Shown: one piece after another, positions 54,198-64,000 of the stretch
Layout: each line of letters opens with the position of its first letter
Position numbering within the stretch: the stretch's first letter is position 1
Source: Muscardinus avellanarius
Taxonomy: Eukaryota > Chordata > Mammalia > Rodentia > Gliridae
DNA length: 64,000 nucleotides
NCBI GenBank assembly: GCA_963383645.1
Contig: OY726557.1
Coordinates: 129,993,650-130,057,649 of the forward strand
Direction of reading: 5' to 3'
Position numbers and translations under genes: made by a program
Notes under the pieces: model-generated
Seen by the model: the letters and a program-made list of their open reading frames with translations, nothing else
Database searches by the model: none
Told to the model about the DNA's origin: nothing

Positions 54198-54200
<3 letters not shown>
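53498..54200 (+). mobile_element. Array of sense SINE units
   Basis: Left half at 53498-53632; second left half at 53633-53783 (A20 tail); full GGTCAAATG-type copy at 53787-53990; (AAAG)n at 53989-54065; an ID half at 54066-54130 and another at 54160-54200. It probably formed by insertion into A-rich tails. Confidence 0.8.
53989..54065. repeat. (AAAG)n microsatellite
   Basis: About 19 AAAG units at the tail of the SINE at 53787. Confidence 0.95.
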
Positions 54201-54230
<30 letters not shown>

Positions 54231-54297
54231 AAAGGAGACAGAAAAAGAGAAAGAAAGAAAGAGAAACAAAGGGGAAGAAAGAAAGAAAGAAAGAAAT
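54200..54297. repeat. (CAGA)n then (AAAG)n repeat
   Basis: Seven CAGA units followed by purine-rich AAAG and GGGAAG units. Confidence 0.95.
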
Positions 54298-54299
54298 TG

Positions 54300-56995
54300 T
54301 TTCTTCCTTTTCACTACTTTTTGCTCAAGAATAGTGGTGGATGCAATAGAAGTGGATAGAAGAGGGCAGTGTTGCTCACTTTATTTTTATCTTGGAAATT
54401 GGGTGTTCCCCTGCACTGGATCCTATTTAAAGGCGCATGTGAAATCGGAGCTGTCTCTGGATGGGGTTCCCAGTCATCCGTGAGGCTCCTGGTTTCTCAG
54501 CCTTCCCTCTTGGACCGCCATTTCTCAGCATCGCCTTCTGCCTCTGGCTCAGTGCTCCTTCGGCCCTCGGGGAATGTGCCCCTCAGTGACGATAGTGCCA
54601 GTCGTCCCTGCTTCCCCACCCGCTGTCTATTTTATATTTTCCATGTAACAGAACAGACTTTCCTGCTGCAGATTCCAGGCAGAACTACCGGTGCCTGGAT
54701 AGGAGGGTAACATAGCCCTCGCCCTGTTTCTTGCTAAGCTAATCCTGAATTGCTTCCACTGCAATTGGAGTTTGGATCAAAGGGTCACCTGTCCATTTCT
54801 GCAGGTCAGGAAGGTTAGTAGGAGTAGGGACAACCCAGAAACAAGGGTTAGGGTTCTGGGCAGAAACCCACGCTGTATAATGATTTGGTCACTGATGCCA
54901 TGAGACAATACCATGTGCGTTTACATTGAAATGTCCCAAGAGGAGAGCTGTGGAAATCCAAAGCCACACACGTTCCCTCACAGCCATTTTCTTTCCAGTT
55001 CTGATTGCTAGGGTCACATCCTGAAGCAAAGCCCAGTGAGCCAGCAGCGAGCAGCAAGGGAGGCTGCGGGCTGCGGCCAGGAACAGTGTCCCATTCAGGG
55101 CAAGCCGTCTTCTGCGCCAACCAAAATGGTACTGAGAATAAATGTCACTCGAGAGTCTTGCTTCAGGTGATTAGAGCCAATTAAGAGGGTGACATAGTAC
55201 AGATGGAGAAAGAAAACACAAGAGGGTGTCAATTTTTTCCTCTTGGCCTGAGAGAGAAAGCAAGTGTCTGCCATCTGCCTATTTCCCAGGTCCACTTAGA
55301 AATCTCTGGATAACCTTTACTTTGTCAGTTGACCTTTCTAGGTCTCTTTTTCTTTAACCTCCTCCCCTTGGTTCATAAAACAACACTGATGCTACCTACC
55401 TGCTCTGTGACAGTGATGTTGACATAATAAACCTGATGGGAAAAGCTTTTTCTCTTGTGAGAGTGCCGATGTTATTTCACCATCCGACTCCAGGAAAGCA
55501 CAAAGCCTGTCCATTTGGCGAGAGCAGGAAGGACCCCGCCAACAGGTGCCGCCGCTCCAAGCTTTCCGGTGGAGCAGCCTCCCAGGCCAGTCTTCTGTTT
55601 TGATCTTTGCTTAGATGGAAGGCTTAGGTGGGGCGCTCTCGCAGGCTGGTGAGGGGACTCTTTGATCTTGCTGTGCCTAATAGGCAGAACTGTCTTCTCT
55701 GTTTCCTCTGAGGACGAAAATAAACAGAGAAGCTGAGTTTGTGAACAGCTGCATAAACAATGCAATTTAGAGGTATGCAAAAAATATGTGGGTTATATAT
55801 ACACGAGCATGCACCATGCTCTGGAGACGTCTTTTGCATCCTTGTAACCATTGCTTCCTCTGGGGGAGTCTCCATCTGAACAATGAAATTCAGTCTCTTT
55901 TAATGCTCTGAGGGGTTTAAGGCTCCACATATTTGGGCAGAAACATTTCTTTCCCATGAACATGGGTCAGTTCTGAGACATTAAGACTGCAAAAGGTTTT
56001 CAACTTTTGAAGGTTGGACTTACGACTCTTGACTTTATGACAGTGTGAAAACACAGGCTTTGTGTTGGGAGATTCTGCCCAACTGGAGGCTAATGTGTTC
56101 TGAGCACATCTAACGTAGGTGAGGCTGAGCCATGATGTGCAGTAGGTGAGGTGTATTAAGTGCATTTTGGATGGTTTATGATGGTTTTATCAGGACATAA
56201 CCCCATTGTCAGTCAAGGAGCATCTGGACAGTATAATAAAATAGCTCCCCTTTAATATGCCAGGTGTAGACTTCCTGTCCTCTGAGGGGTAGGTAGCTTG
56301 AGTTGATTTTCTGGGAGAGGTGAGGAGTTTACACTTGGATGATAAAGTTTCTCCTCTACCACCCCTTCCCAAGGACCTCATTCTTTTGATATCTATCCTT
56401 CATTTTAAGGGACCACCATTTGTCTCCTCACACAGATGTGGTGCTCTGGAGTGTCCTTTCTTTTTCTTTTATATTCTCACCTCTGATCCATCCCCCAAAC
56501 TGCATAGCTTTTCTTTGTCATCTCTCTTTATCAATATACTCAGTTTAGGCCATTATTTCCAAGACTGGAGTAACAGTTTCCTAATGGATAATATAGCTGT
56601 GCATTGGATGATGATAGATAAAATTTGATTGTTGGGGGAATTCATATGCTAGAATCAAGAGCTCTGGGTGATCCTTCACACTCCTGGGAGAGCATAAAAG
56701 AAAGAAAGTGGGTTTCAAAAGGCGACAGAGGTTAAAAGTTGGAAATAAAGTTTTGTATTCAAATGCTGGCTTCCGTTTATCTTTCCTGACCTTCTCTCCC
56801 TACCCCATCATGTGTGGTTTTGTATTTAAGTCTGTGTTACGGTATCCCCTCCACCCCAAACACCTGCACGTCTTCTCTCTCTGCCAGTTACAATCTTCTC
56901 CATTCTTCACAGTCCAACTAATTTGCTCTCTTCTTCCTGGAACACCCGAGGCAGAATTTTTTATTCCATATTTAATTGACTGCCAGACTTTGTAA
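54300..56995. other. SINE-free intronic block
   Basis: About 2.7 kb without SINEs. A MIR-like segment lies at 55335-55460 (GACCTTTCTAGGTCTC, ACACTGATGCTACCTACCTG). I found no coding gene. Confidence 0.5.
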
Positions 56996-56998
56996 GTA

Positions 56999-57000
<2 letters not shown>

Positions 57001-57041
<41 letters not shown>
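57001..57041. repeat. (TA)n microsatellite
   Basis: About 20 TA units. Confidence 0.95.
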
Positions 57042-57045
<4 letters not shown>

Positions 57046-57159
57046 TATTCATTTCCTGACTAGATTATGAATTCATAGGCAGAAGATTTTTTCTTCCTAT
57101 CCTCTCCTCTCTCCCTTTTTTCTTCCTTCCTTCCTTTCATTCATTCATTCTTTCTTTCT

Positions 57160-57422
57160 TCTCTGAATTGAGCCCATGGGCATTCTATCCCTGAGCTATA
57201 CCCTCAGCCCTTTTTATTTTTTAATTTTTTTTGGTAGCCAAGAGATTTATTGGAGGGGCCAGTATGAAAATAAGAAACAAAGAGAGAGAAAAAGAGACAG
57301 ACAGAAGGAGAGAGCATTTTCGGTCTTGCTACATTGCTGAAATTGATTTTCCAACCTGTGATCCTCCTGTCTCAGCCTCCTAAGTACTGAGATCATAGGT
57401 ATGTGCCACCACACCCAGCTCC
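57160..57422 (-). mobile_element. SINE B1-dID with about 90-bp insertion between halves
   Basis: The right half GAATTGAGCCCATGGGCATT to about 57225, then unrelated GAGA-rich sequence, then the left half to GCCACCACACCCAGC. Confidence 0.75.
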
Positions 57423-57616
57423 AAAACAATTTATCTTAAACATATTTGTTACCTACAGAGCATAGCATAATGCCTTACATATGATAATTCTGTAAATAAA
57501 TACTTAAAAATAAATGGATGATACTAACCCATGATAACCATACATGTATAGTATAGCCTTTGAACCTATTCTTTAAGCAAATGTTTAAGGAGCTCTTTGT
57601 AATAAGAGTAAAAACA

Positions 57617-57710
57617 GGGCTGAGACTATAGCTCAGTGGTAGAGAGCCTGCCTGGCAATGGGCAAAAACATGGGTTTAAGCCCTAGCACCAACCAAAAAA
57701 AATTAAAAAA
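57617..57710 (+). mobile_element. ID-like SINE monomer
   Basis: GGGCTGAGACTATAGCTCAG, TGGTAGAGAGCCTGCCTGGC to TTTAAGCCCTAGCACC and an A-rich tail, with a classic ID body. Confidence 0.8.
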
Positions 57711-57764
57711 TTACATAAATCTCACTAATTCTCTTATTTTATATTAATTAATTTATTAATTAAT

Positions 57765-57958
57765 AATTTCCTTACTTACTTATTGATACTAGGGATTAAA
57801 CCCAGGATGTTCTACCTCCAAACTACCCCCTAGCCTTCTTTATTTTTTAGTTGAAACAAGATTTCACTAAGTTACTGAGACTTACCTTAAACCTGCCGTC
57901 CTCCTGTCTCAGCCTCCCAAGTACTGGAATTACAGGCATGCTCCACCATGCCTGGCTC
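57765..57958 (-). mobile_element. SINE B1-dID
   Basis: GATACTAGGGATTAAACCCA to CTCCACCATGCCTGGC. Confidence 0.85.
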
Positions 57959-57989
57959 ATTACTTCTTAAAGCATCCCATGGCATAGTT

Positions 57990-58115
57990 TTTTTTTTTAA
58001 CTTTAGTCTACATTTCACAGTTTTAAAAAGCAGGGATCAAAGAAATTATTTCCTTCAGGGCTACGCAACTTCTTAGTGGCAGAGTTTAAACTCAGGTTCG
58101 GAACTCTCTAACCCC
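57990..58115 (-). repeat. MIR remnant
   Basis: GGCTACGCAACTTCTTAGTG and GCAGAGTTTAAACTCAGGTT are the antisense MIR core. Confidence 0.6.
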
Positions 58116-58502
58116 AAATGCATGTTCGTGTCCTGGCCCTAGTGTCCTCAGGTCACCCGTGTCTAGTGTCTGGAGCTACAGGGTGCTCAAGCCCAGGTTC
58201 CACAACCAAGATGCTTTCAGGGCAGCAGATGTGTGAGCAGCAATGGCACAGCAGTGATATCCATAGGAGAGGTGAGTGCTGTGCCCATACCTGGGGACTT
58301 AGGGCAGGGAGGACCATGCAGGACCACACAAGAGCCAGTGGACTGTGAGGAGAGTGGACCTAGAGTTTATCTCTGTGTGGTGCTAGGCAGCTTCAACAGT
58401 GATTGATTTGCAGCTGTCCCCTACAGCCTTAGCTCAGGGGAGTCTGCTTTTCACAGAATCTATGACACCTCCCGTGTTTGGTTTTACATAAAATAGAGGA
58501 AA

Positions 58503-58680
58503 ATCAAGCATTCTGGTACATACCTGTAATCCCAGTACTTTGGAGGCTGAGGCAGAAGGATCCATAGGTTTGAGGCCAGTATGCATTAACTTAGCAAGAA
58601 ACTGTTTCAAAATAAAATAGAATAGGGCTGAGGGTGTAGCTCAGGGGTAGAATGTCTCTGGGTTCAGTCCTCAGCACTAC
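58503..58680 (+). mobile_element. SINE B1-dID
   Basis: Left half with a worn 5' end, right half GTAGCTCAGGGGTAGAATGT, purine-rich tail. Confidence 0.85.
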
Positions 58681-58748
<68 letters not shown>

Positions 58749-58803
58749 GAGAGGAGGAGAGGGAGGGAGGGAGGAAGGAAGGAAGGAGGAAAGAAAGAAA
58801 GAG

Positions 58804-58842
<39 letters not shown>

Positions 58843-58845
58843 GAA
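58681..58845. repeat. (GAAA)n polypurine tract, about 165 bp
   Basis: GAAA units, interrupted by GGAGG/GGGA units near 58750-58790, form the tail of the SINE at 58503. Confidence 0.95.
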
Positions 58846-59049
58846 AGGCAAACGATAGTGATTAGTGATGGTGGTGATGGCAATGTTGGTGAGAGATCAC
58901 TGGAGTGATAAAAGAAATAGCATCTATGGGAATTTATTAAAACTCAGGTTAAAAAAAATACAACTGCAAGTGCCTTTTGTTTTCAAGTGTCCATGCTGTG
59001 GTGGAAAAACCAAGGCAGCACTGAGTGAAATCTCATGAGAAAAGCTGAA

Positions 59050-59240
59050 ACTGGCTAAGCGTGGTGGTGTATGCCTGTAAGCCCAGTACTTAGGAGGCTG
59101 AGACATGAAGATTGCAGGCTCAAGGCCAACCTCAGTAATTTAGTGAGAGCCTGTTTAAAAAAAAAAGAATGGGGGAGGGGGCTGAGGGTATGGGTCAGAA
59201 GTGGAATACCCCTGGATTCAATCTTCAGTACCAAAAGAGG
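59050..59240 (+). mobile_element. SINE B1-dID
   Basis: GGCTAAGCGTGGTGGTGTAT to CAATCTTCAGTACC. AAGCTGAAACTGG and AAGTTGAAACTGG flank it as target duplication. Confidence 0.88.
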
Positions 59241-59499
59241 AAAAACAAGTTGAAACTGGTCTACAGAAGGGATGTTGCAGGACTTGCTCTGCGTGCACCT
59301 TTGTTCTTCTGTATGTCCCAGGTGTGGACTCTCTGAGTCCAGGAGCTGAATGAGGGGACCTGAGAAGTCACTTGGTGTGACCTCCACCCGCTGTAGGGTC
59401 TTTGCTCCCAGAGCCCCATGGTGTCTGGCAGCCTCTGCTTGCACATGGCTGGAGGGAAGGCGTATCCCCTGCAGTCACCTTCTACCCACCTCTGCACAT

Positions 59500-59640
59500 C
59501 TTCGCTGAACACATGGACAAATCCAAGTCAAGCATCAATTTTGTGGATGATGCTACTCAGTAGGGATACTAGGATGGACAAGACACTGCCTTTATGCTCC
59601 AGGAGCTCTCAGGCTCGTTCTGTTAGCAATTCCTGAGATG
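59500..59640 (+). repeat. L2-like remnant
   Basis: GCCTTTATGCTCCAGGAGCT is the L2 motif seen in other copies. Confidence 0.45.
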
Positions 59641-59802
59641 ACTGATGCTGTGTCTAAAACTCACCCTATTCTCAGAACCCTCTTCTGGAAAGTCAAGTCT
59701 CATTTAAAGCCTGGCTTCAACAATCAAATCCATCCCTCTGCAAGGGGATTACAAGGGTGTGCCACTGTGCCCAGCAATAATTTACTTTAAAAAAATTGAA
59801 AT

Positions 59803-60401
59803 ATAGCCGGGTGTGGTGGTGCACGCTTGTAATCCCAGTGTTTCAGAGACTGAGACAGGAGGATCACACATGTTCAAAGCCAGCCTCAGCTACTTAGTGA
59901 GTGAGACCCTTTCCAAATAAAGTATAAAATAGGTCTAGGAGTATGGCCCAGAGGTAGAAAAGCCCCTGGGCACACCCCCAGTACCACACACAAAAAAAAT
60001 TGAAATGTAGAGCTGGGCATGGTGGAACACCCTTGTAATCTCAGTACTTGGGAGGGTGAGACCGGAGGATCACAGGTTTGCGGCCAGCCTTGGCTACTTA
60101 CTGAGGCCCTTGTTTCAAAATAAAAAATAAAAAATAGGGCTGTGGGTGTAGCTCGGAGATAGAATGCCCCTGGGTTCCATTCCCAGTACTGCAAATAATA
60201 ATAATAAATAATAATAATAATAATAATAATAACAATGACAAAATTGAAATATAGCTGGGTGTGGTGGCACATACCTATAATCCCAGTACTTGGGAGGTTG
60301 AGATAGGAGGATTATAGGTTCAAGGACAGCCCCAGGAAATAGTGAGATTCTCATCAACCTTGTGAAACCCTGTTTCAAAATAAAAGTAAAATAGTGTTGA
60401 G
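59803..60401 (+). mobile_element. Three sense B1-dID SINEs, last cut by the assembly gap
   Basis: Copies at 59803-59998 (young-like right half GTCTAGGAGTATGGCCCAGA), 60011-60240 ((ATA)n tail) and 60252-60401 (left half only). AAATTGAAATATAG / AAATTGAAATGTAG / AAATTGAAATATAG recurs between them, so target duplications are nested. Confidence 0.85.
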
Positions 60402-60601
60402 NNNNNNNNNNNNNNNNNNNNNNNNNNNNNNNNNNNNNNNNNNNNNNNNNNNNNNNNNNNNNNNNNNNNNNNNNNNNNNNNNNNNNNNNNNNNNNNNNNN
60501 NNNNNNNNNNNNNNNNNNNNNNNNNNNNNNNNNNNNNNNNNNNNNNNNNNNNNNNNNNNNNNNNNNNNNNNNNNNNNNNNNNNNNNNNNNNNNNNNNNNN
60601 N
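60402..60601. other. Assembly gap (200 N)
   Basis: There are exactly 200 N. The left flank breaks inside a SINE after its left half and the right flank is unrelated sequence, so at least the right half of that SINE is missing. The round number may be a placeholder length. Confidence 0.99.
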
Positions 60602-60816
60602 CTCCAGAGCAAATTATAGCATGTATATTTTATAGTAGGCATAAAATATTTACAACAGTGCCTAACATTGTTGTTAATCTTATTGTTTGACAGTTCATCT
60701 ATCACATTTTTATTTTCCAAAAGTTCACACTTGTTTTCTAATTGTTCCTTTTGTACAATTAGCATCCTTTTTCATGAATATAATATATTTTTTCCTCTGA
60801 GGATATTAATGATAGG

Positions 60817-60819
<3 letters not shown>

Positions 60820-60907
<88 letters not shown>
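60820..60907. repeat. (CT)n-(GT)n compound microsatellite
   Basis: About 55 bp CT then 30 bp GT, at the tail of the following antisense SINE. Confidence 0.95.
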
Positions 60908-60908
<1 letters not shown>

Positions 60909-61062
60909 GGGAATTGAGCCCAGGGGTGCTACAGTCCTTTTCATTTTTTTTTGGAGACAGGATCTCACTAAATTGCACAGGCTGGCCTCATATTTGGAAT
61001 TCTCCTGCCACAGCCTCCCAAGCCACTGAGAATTACAGGCATGTGCGACCAGACTTGACTAG
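60906..61062 (-). mobile_element. SINE B1-dID, with deletion
   Basis: GTTGGGAATTGAGCCCAGGG to GTGCGACCAGACTTGAC; part of the right half is missing. Confidence 0.8.
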
Positions 61063-61064
61063 TG

Positions 61065-61760
61065 ATAGCTTTGTAAGTCTCTCTTTTCTCTGAGTTGTCT
61101 CTAATTGCACCAATTTCCTTTTTATCTCTGTTTATTTTCTGTCTTTAATGTTCCAAACATTGTTCAAATGTTTAATGACATGGTCTTTCTTCAAATAAGA
61201 GAATGACACTCAATGCCCCGGAGCAGAGAGGTATGTGTGCATGAATACATATGTGCACATCCTCAACAGCTGGGCTTCACTGTAGCTTGTCCAGGCAAGG
61301 GGACCTGAAATATCAGTGCCAGCAGATTCTTCACTGTGGCTGTTTGTTTTTCTCTGGAGCAGAATCCCTCATATCCAACTGGCAAGTGGGGATGAAATGA
61401 GTCTACTTCAGGGCTTGGAATTGCTGAGCCATAGTGAGGTTGACTTCAGGACTCTGCCCACAGAGGTCCCCTGGACTCCTCTGCCCTCTGCTCCACCTCG
61501 CTCTGCCAGAGCCTTTGAAATCATGCTCTCTTCCCAGTATAAGCTATGGCTGTACTACACACGAGCTTGTATTTTAACAAGGTTCTTTCCAAATACATTC
61601 TTGGTGGATAGAGCTAGTTTCATAGCACACAGATTCCACACCCTCATGGTGTTCTGACACCCCATGTGCAGTGGAATGTCCAATGCAGAGAGTGGATGAT
61701 GGATATAAGTGAATTGTGGGCTATTGTGTTGGGTGGATTCAGGGAGAGGACACTAAGAAG
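61065..61760. other. Probable L1-like remnant (antisense), partly
   Basis: Diverged sequence with no gene. No family is assigned with confidence. Confidence 0.25.
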
Positions 61761-61985
61761 AGGCCAGGTATGGTGGCACATGCCTGTCATCCCAGTACTT
61801 GGGGGGTCGAAACAGAAGAATTGGAGGTTTGAGGCCAGCCGTGGCAACTTAGACTCTCAGCAGCAACTTAGCTAGACCCTGTCTCAAAATAAAAAATAAA
61901 AAAATGAATAAAAAGGGATGGGGGTGTAGATTGGAGGTAGAATGTCACTGAATTCAATCTCCAATACAAAAAAAGAAAAAAAAGT
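61761..61985 (+). mobile_element. SINE B1-dID
   Basis: GGCCAGGTATGGTGGCACAT to CAATCTCCAATACAAAAA. Confidence 0.85.
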
Positions 61986-62439
61986 TGAGTGAAAATAGGT
62001 TAATTGAGCCAGAGACAGGAAGACTGGGGGCTTTGTTATGGGCCGCAATAGACCAATTGGTAAACTTGGTGACTTGGGATTTGTCTTTGGTTGTGAGTTA
62101 ACTTTGCATTCCATGCTACACAGTAAAGTCACCAGCCCCCAGCACAGGCCAGTGAAATCAGAACCTCTGTGTGGGGCCTGGAATTAGTAGTTGTTAAAGC
62201 TCCCAGGGTCCTTTTTGATTTGCAGCCGGGATGAGGACTTTTAGAAAAAGTCTTCATGGAAGAGAATCAGACATAAAATAGGACTCCTGTCCTTTTAAGG
62301 TGATCAGTTGGAGCTTACATCTTAACTCAGATTTTATATGATCATATAAGGTGTTTTAAATGCCAAACAAGTAGTTTATAGATCCTTAACATAGATGAGC
62401 TTAGAGTAGGGAGATATTTTTGTCCTTGGGATAGTTAGA

Positions 62440-62700
62440 AGCTATAAATCGAGTACATTTATGTGCCTGGCCCTGAAATAGGTTCTAAAGGGGATACAGA
62501 GGAGAACGATATGGTTTAAGTTCTCAAGAAACTTCTATTTTAGGTAGAAGAAAACAAGCTTAAAAAAAGAAAAAGCTCCTTGCTGCTAAAATGTGTTTGG
62601 AAATTGAAGTGCAGTAGGAGTTTGAAGAGGAGGTATTTTCAGGTATATTTGGAAGAAGTTTTTAAAAAGTGGCAGGTATGATTCGAATTTGCCTTACTAA
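62440..62700 (+). repeat. L2 remnant
   Basis: TTATGTGCCTGGCCCTGAAA, AAGGGGATACAGAGGAGAAC and GTTCTCAAGAAACTTCTATT match L2 in order. Confidence 0.7.
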
Positions 62701-62739
62701 CTGTAAAGACTCACTTAACAGACTGATAAATGAATAATG

Positions 62740-63170
62740 AGTGTACGCTACTTTCCAGGCACTGTGCTAAGCGTTTATTTATTCATTTGGGGGTACTGGA
62801 GATTGATCTGAGCTACCCCCCCAAGGCCTTGTTTATTTTTATTTTGAAACAGGGTCTCCCTAGGTTGATGAAAGTCTCACTACTTGCTGAGGCTGTCCTC
62901 GAACCTGCAATCCTCCTGTCTCAGGCTCCCAAGTACCGGGATTACAAACATGTGCCACCACGCCTGGCAGTGCTAAGCATTTAAATGGTTTATCTCATTT
63001 AATTCTCATGGTATCCTTATGAAATATTAGTACGAGTTATTATTATCTCTGTTTTGTAGGTGGGAAACCCAAGGCTTATTGAGATTAAAGCAGTTTGTCA
63101 AAGGTCACACAGTTATTAAGTGCTGGAGTTTAAAAGCAGGGCTGGCTGGCTCCTGAACTAATCTTGTCAC
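62740..63170 (-). repeat. MIR element split by a SINE
   Basis: TTCCAGGCACTGTGCTAAGC, then after the SINE TTATCTCATTTAATTCTCAT, TTGTAGGTGGGAAACCCAAG and CAAAGGTCACACAGTTATTA give a nearly complete antisense MIR. Confidence 0.85.
62775..62968 (-). mobile_element. SINE B1-dID inserted in MIR
   Basis: GGGTACTGGAGATTGATCTG to GCCACCACGCCTGGC. TGCTAAGCGTTTA and TGCTAAGCATTTA on the two sides are the target duplication. Confidence 0.9.
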
Positions 63171-63547
63171 CACTGTCTGTAGGAGCAGGGCGAGCAGGGG
63201 AGAGGCCGGGGCAGTCAATATGTATTTCCTGCCCATTGTGTAGGTGGCAGGTTGGGTTGGGTAGATATTTGGTTGGAAAAGTGAGTTGGATCCAGTTCAA
63301 TCTGTCAGGGCTTCTGATTGCTATTTTATGGAATAACTTAACCTTCCTTGAAGGTTTTTGAGACAGAGTGCAAAGATGGAAAGTATTTTTTTTAAGACTA
63401 TAAAATAGAACCAGGAGACATGGAGATCAGTTAAAAGATACCTCAGGGGTCAAAGCTCACTCAGGGGCCTGAGCAGGGAGGGAGATGGGGAATGTGAAAG
63501 GGAAGGGAAGGAGAGGTTTCAGGCATTTTGGAAAATAACCACTGTTT

Positions 63548-63550
<3 letters not shown>

Positions 63551-63617
<67 letters not shown>

Positions 63618-63632
63618 CCCCCCCCCCTCTCT
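63551..63632. repeat. (CT)n microsatellite with poly-C
   Basis: About 30 CT units then a C11-C12 run, at the tail of the SINE that follows. Confidence 0.95.
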
Positions 63633-63757
63633 CATACTAGGGACTGAACTCAGGATCATTCTACTCCCAGTCATTTAAAATTTTGAAACAGGGTCTTGTC
63701 TCACTAATTTGCTTGAGGGCCTTGCTTAGTTGCTGTGAAACCTGTGATCTCCCATTT
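63633..63757 (-). mobile_element. SINE B1-dID, truncated
   Basis: CATACTAGGGACTGAACTCA to AACCTGTGATCTCCC; the left half is missing. Confidence 0.75.
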
Positions 63758-64000
63758 CTTTATATTCAGAGACTGGAAGGCATGTGAGACAGAGCACCTT
63801 AGGAGTTATTAGGTTTCAGTGTGGACGTCCTTACATTACAGTAAGCAAGAGAATTTTTAGAGGTGAGAATGTATATTCTTCAGAGACTTATTTAAAAGGA
63901 CAAATGGTGATTTTTCTGAAATTAAATTCTACCTAGATGAGTGCTATACTTCTAAGGTCTGTATGACCTTTGGTTCAGCTCAGTTCTTGATATAATCTAA

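Noticed and set aside
58591..58883. Phe/Leu/Ser or Lys/Glu repeat proteins
   Set aside because: They are read from the GAAA repeat.

Overview
The window is mammalian nuclear DNA, most likely from a rodent of the squirrel/dormouse/mountain-beaver group. The main reason is the SINE background. About 65 copies of a composite element are present, with a 7SL/B1-like left half joined to a tRNA-Ala/ID-like right half (B1-dID type). Its consensus does not look like that of true squirrels, but I cannot name the species. There is one host protein-coding exon, one nearly complete endogenous retrovirus, and a great deal of repeat DNA. An assembly gap of 200 N lies at 60402-60601.

Layout. 1-9.9 kb is intergenic DNA upstream of a gene, with SINEs, old MIR/L2/L1/hAT remnants and a few candidate regulatory patches. 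A CpG island at about 9.93-12.6 kb holds the promoter and first exon of BARX2 (+ strand, CDS part 11996-12182, donor GT at 12183). No later BARX2 exon or homeobox is visible, so 12.2-64 kb is most likely the large first intron. The stretch 7.1-19.2 kb has a single SINE, while the rest averages more than one per kb.

At 41409-48266, antisense to BARX2, sits a 6858-bp class II (betaretrovirus-like) provirus. Its two 357-bp LTRs are identical by eye and it is flanked by the 6-bp target duplication GTTTCC. Viral order runs right to left: 5' LTR, primer site, leader with a 42-bp direct repeat, gag, pro (dUTPase, protease, G-patch), pol (RT, RNase H, integrase), an internally deleted env, polypurine tract, 3' LTR. 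gag, pro and pol are all open and linked by two canonical -1 slippery sites (AAAAAAC and GGGTTTT). Only the ends of env survive. The provirus is therefore very young and may be insertionally polymorphic.

Other points: a 13-bp motif combining a PBX-MEIS decamer and an E-box occurs twice upstream of BARX2, with a third related site. There is a 98%-identical local duplication at 19.87/22.11 kb. At least two SINE subfamilies can be separated by diagnostic bases, one of them apparently young. Long polypurine/polypyrimidine tracts lie at 51.1 and 58.7 kb. Most other open frames are chance frames in simple repeats, SINEs or the CpG island. Family names for old repeats come from memory of consensus sequences and were not checked by search.
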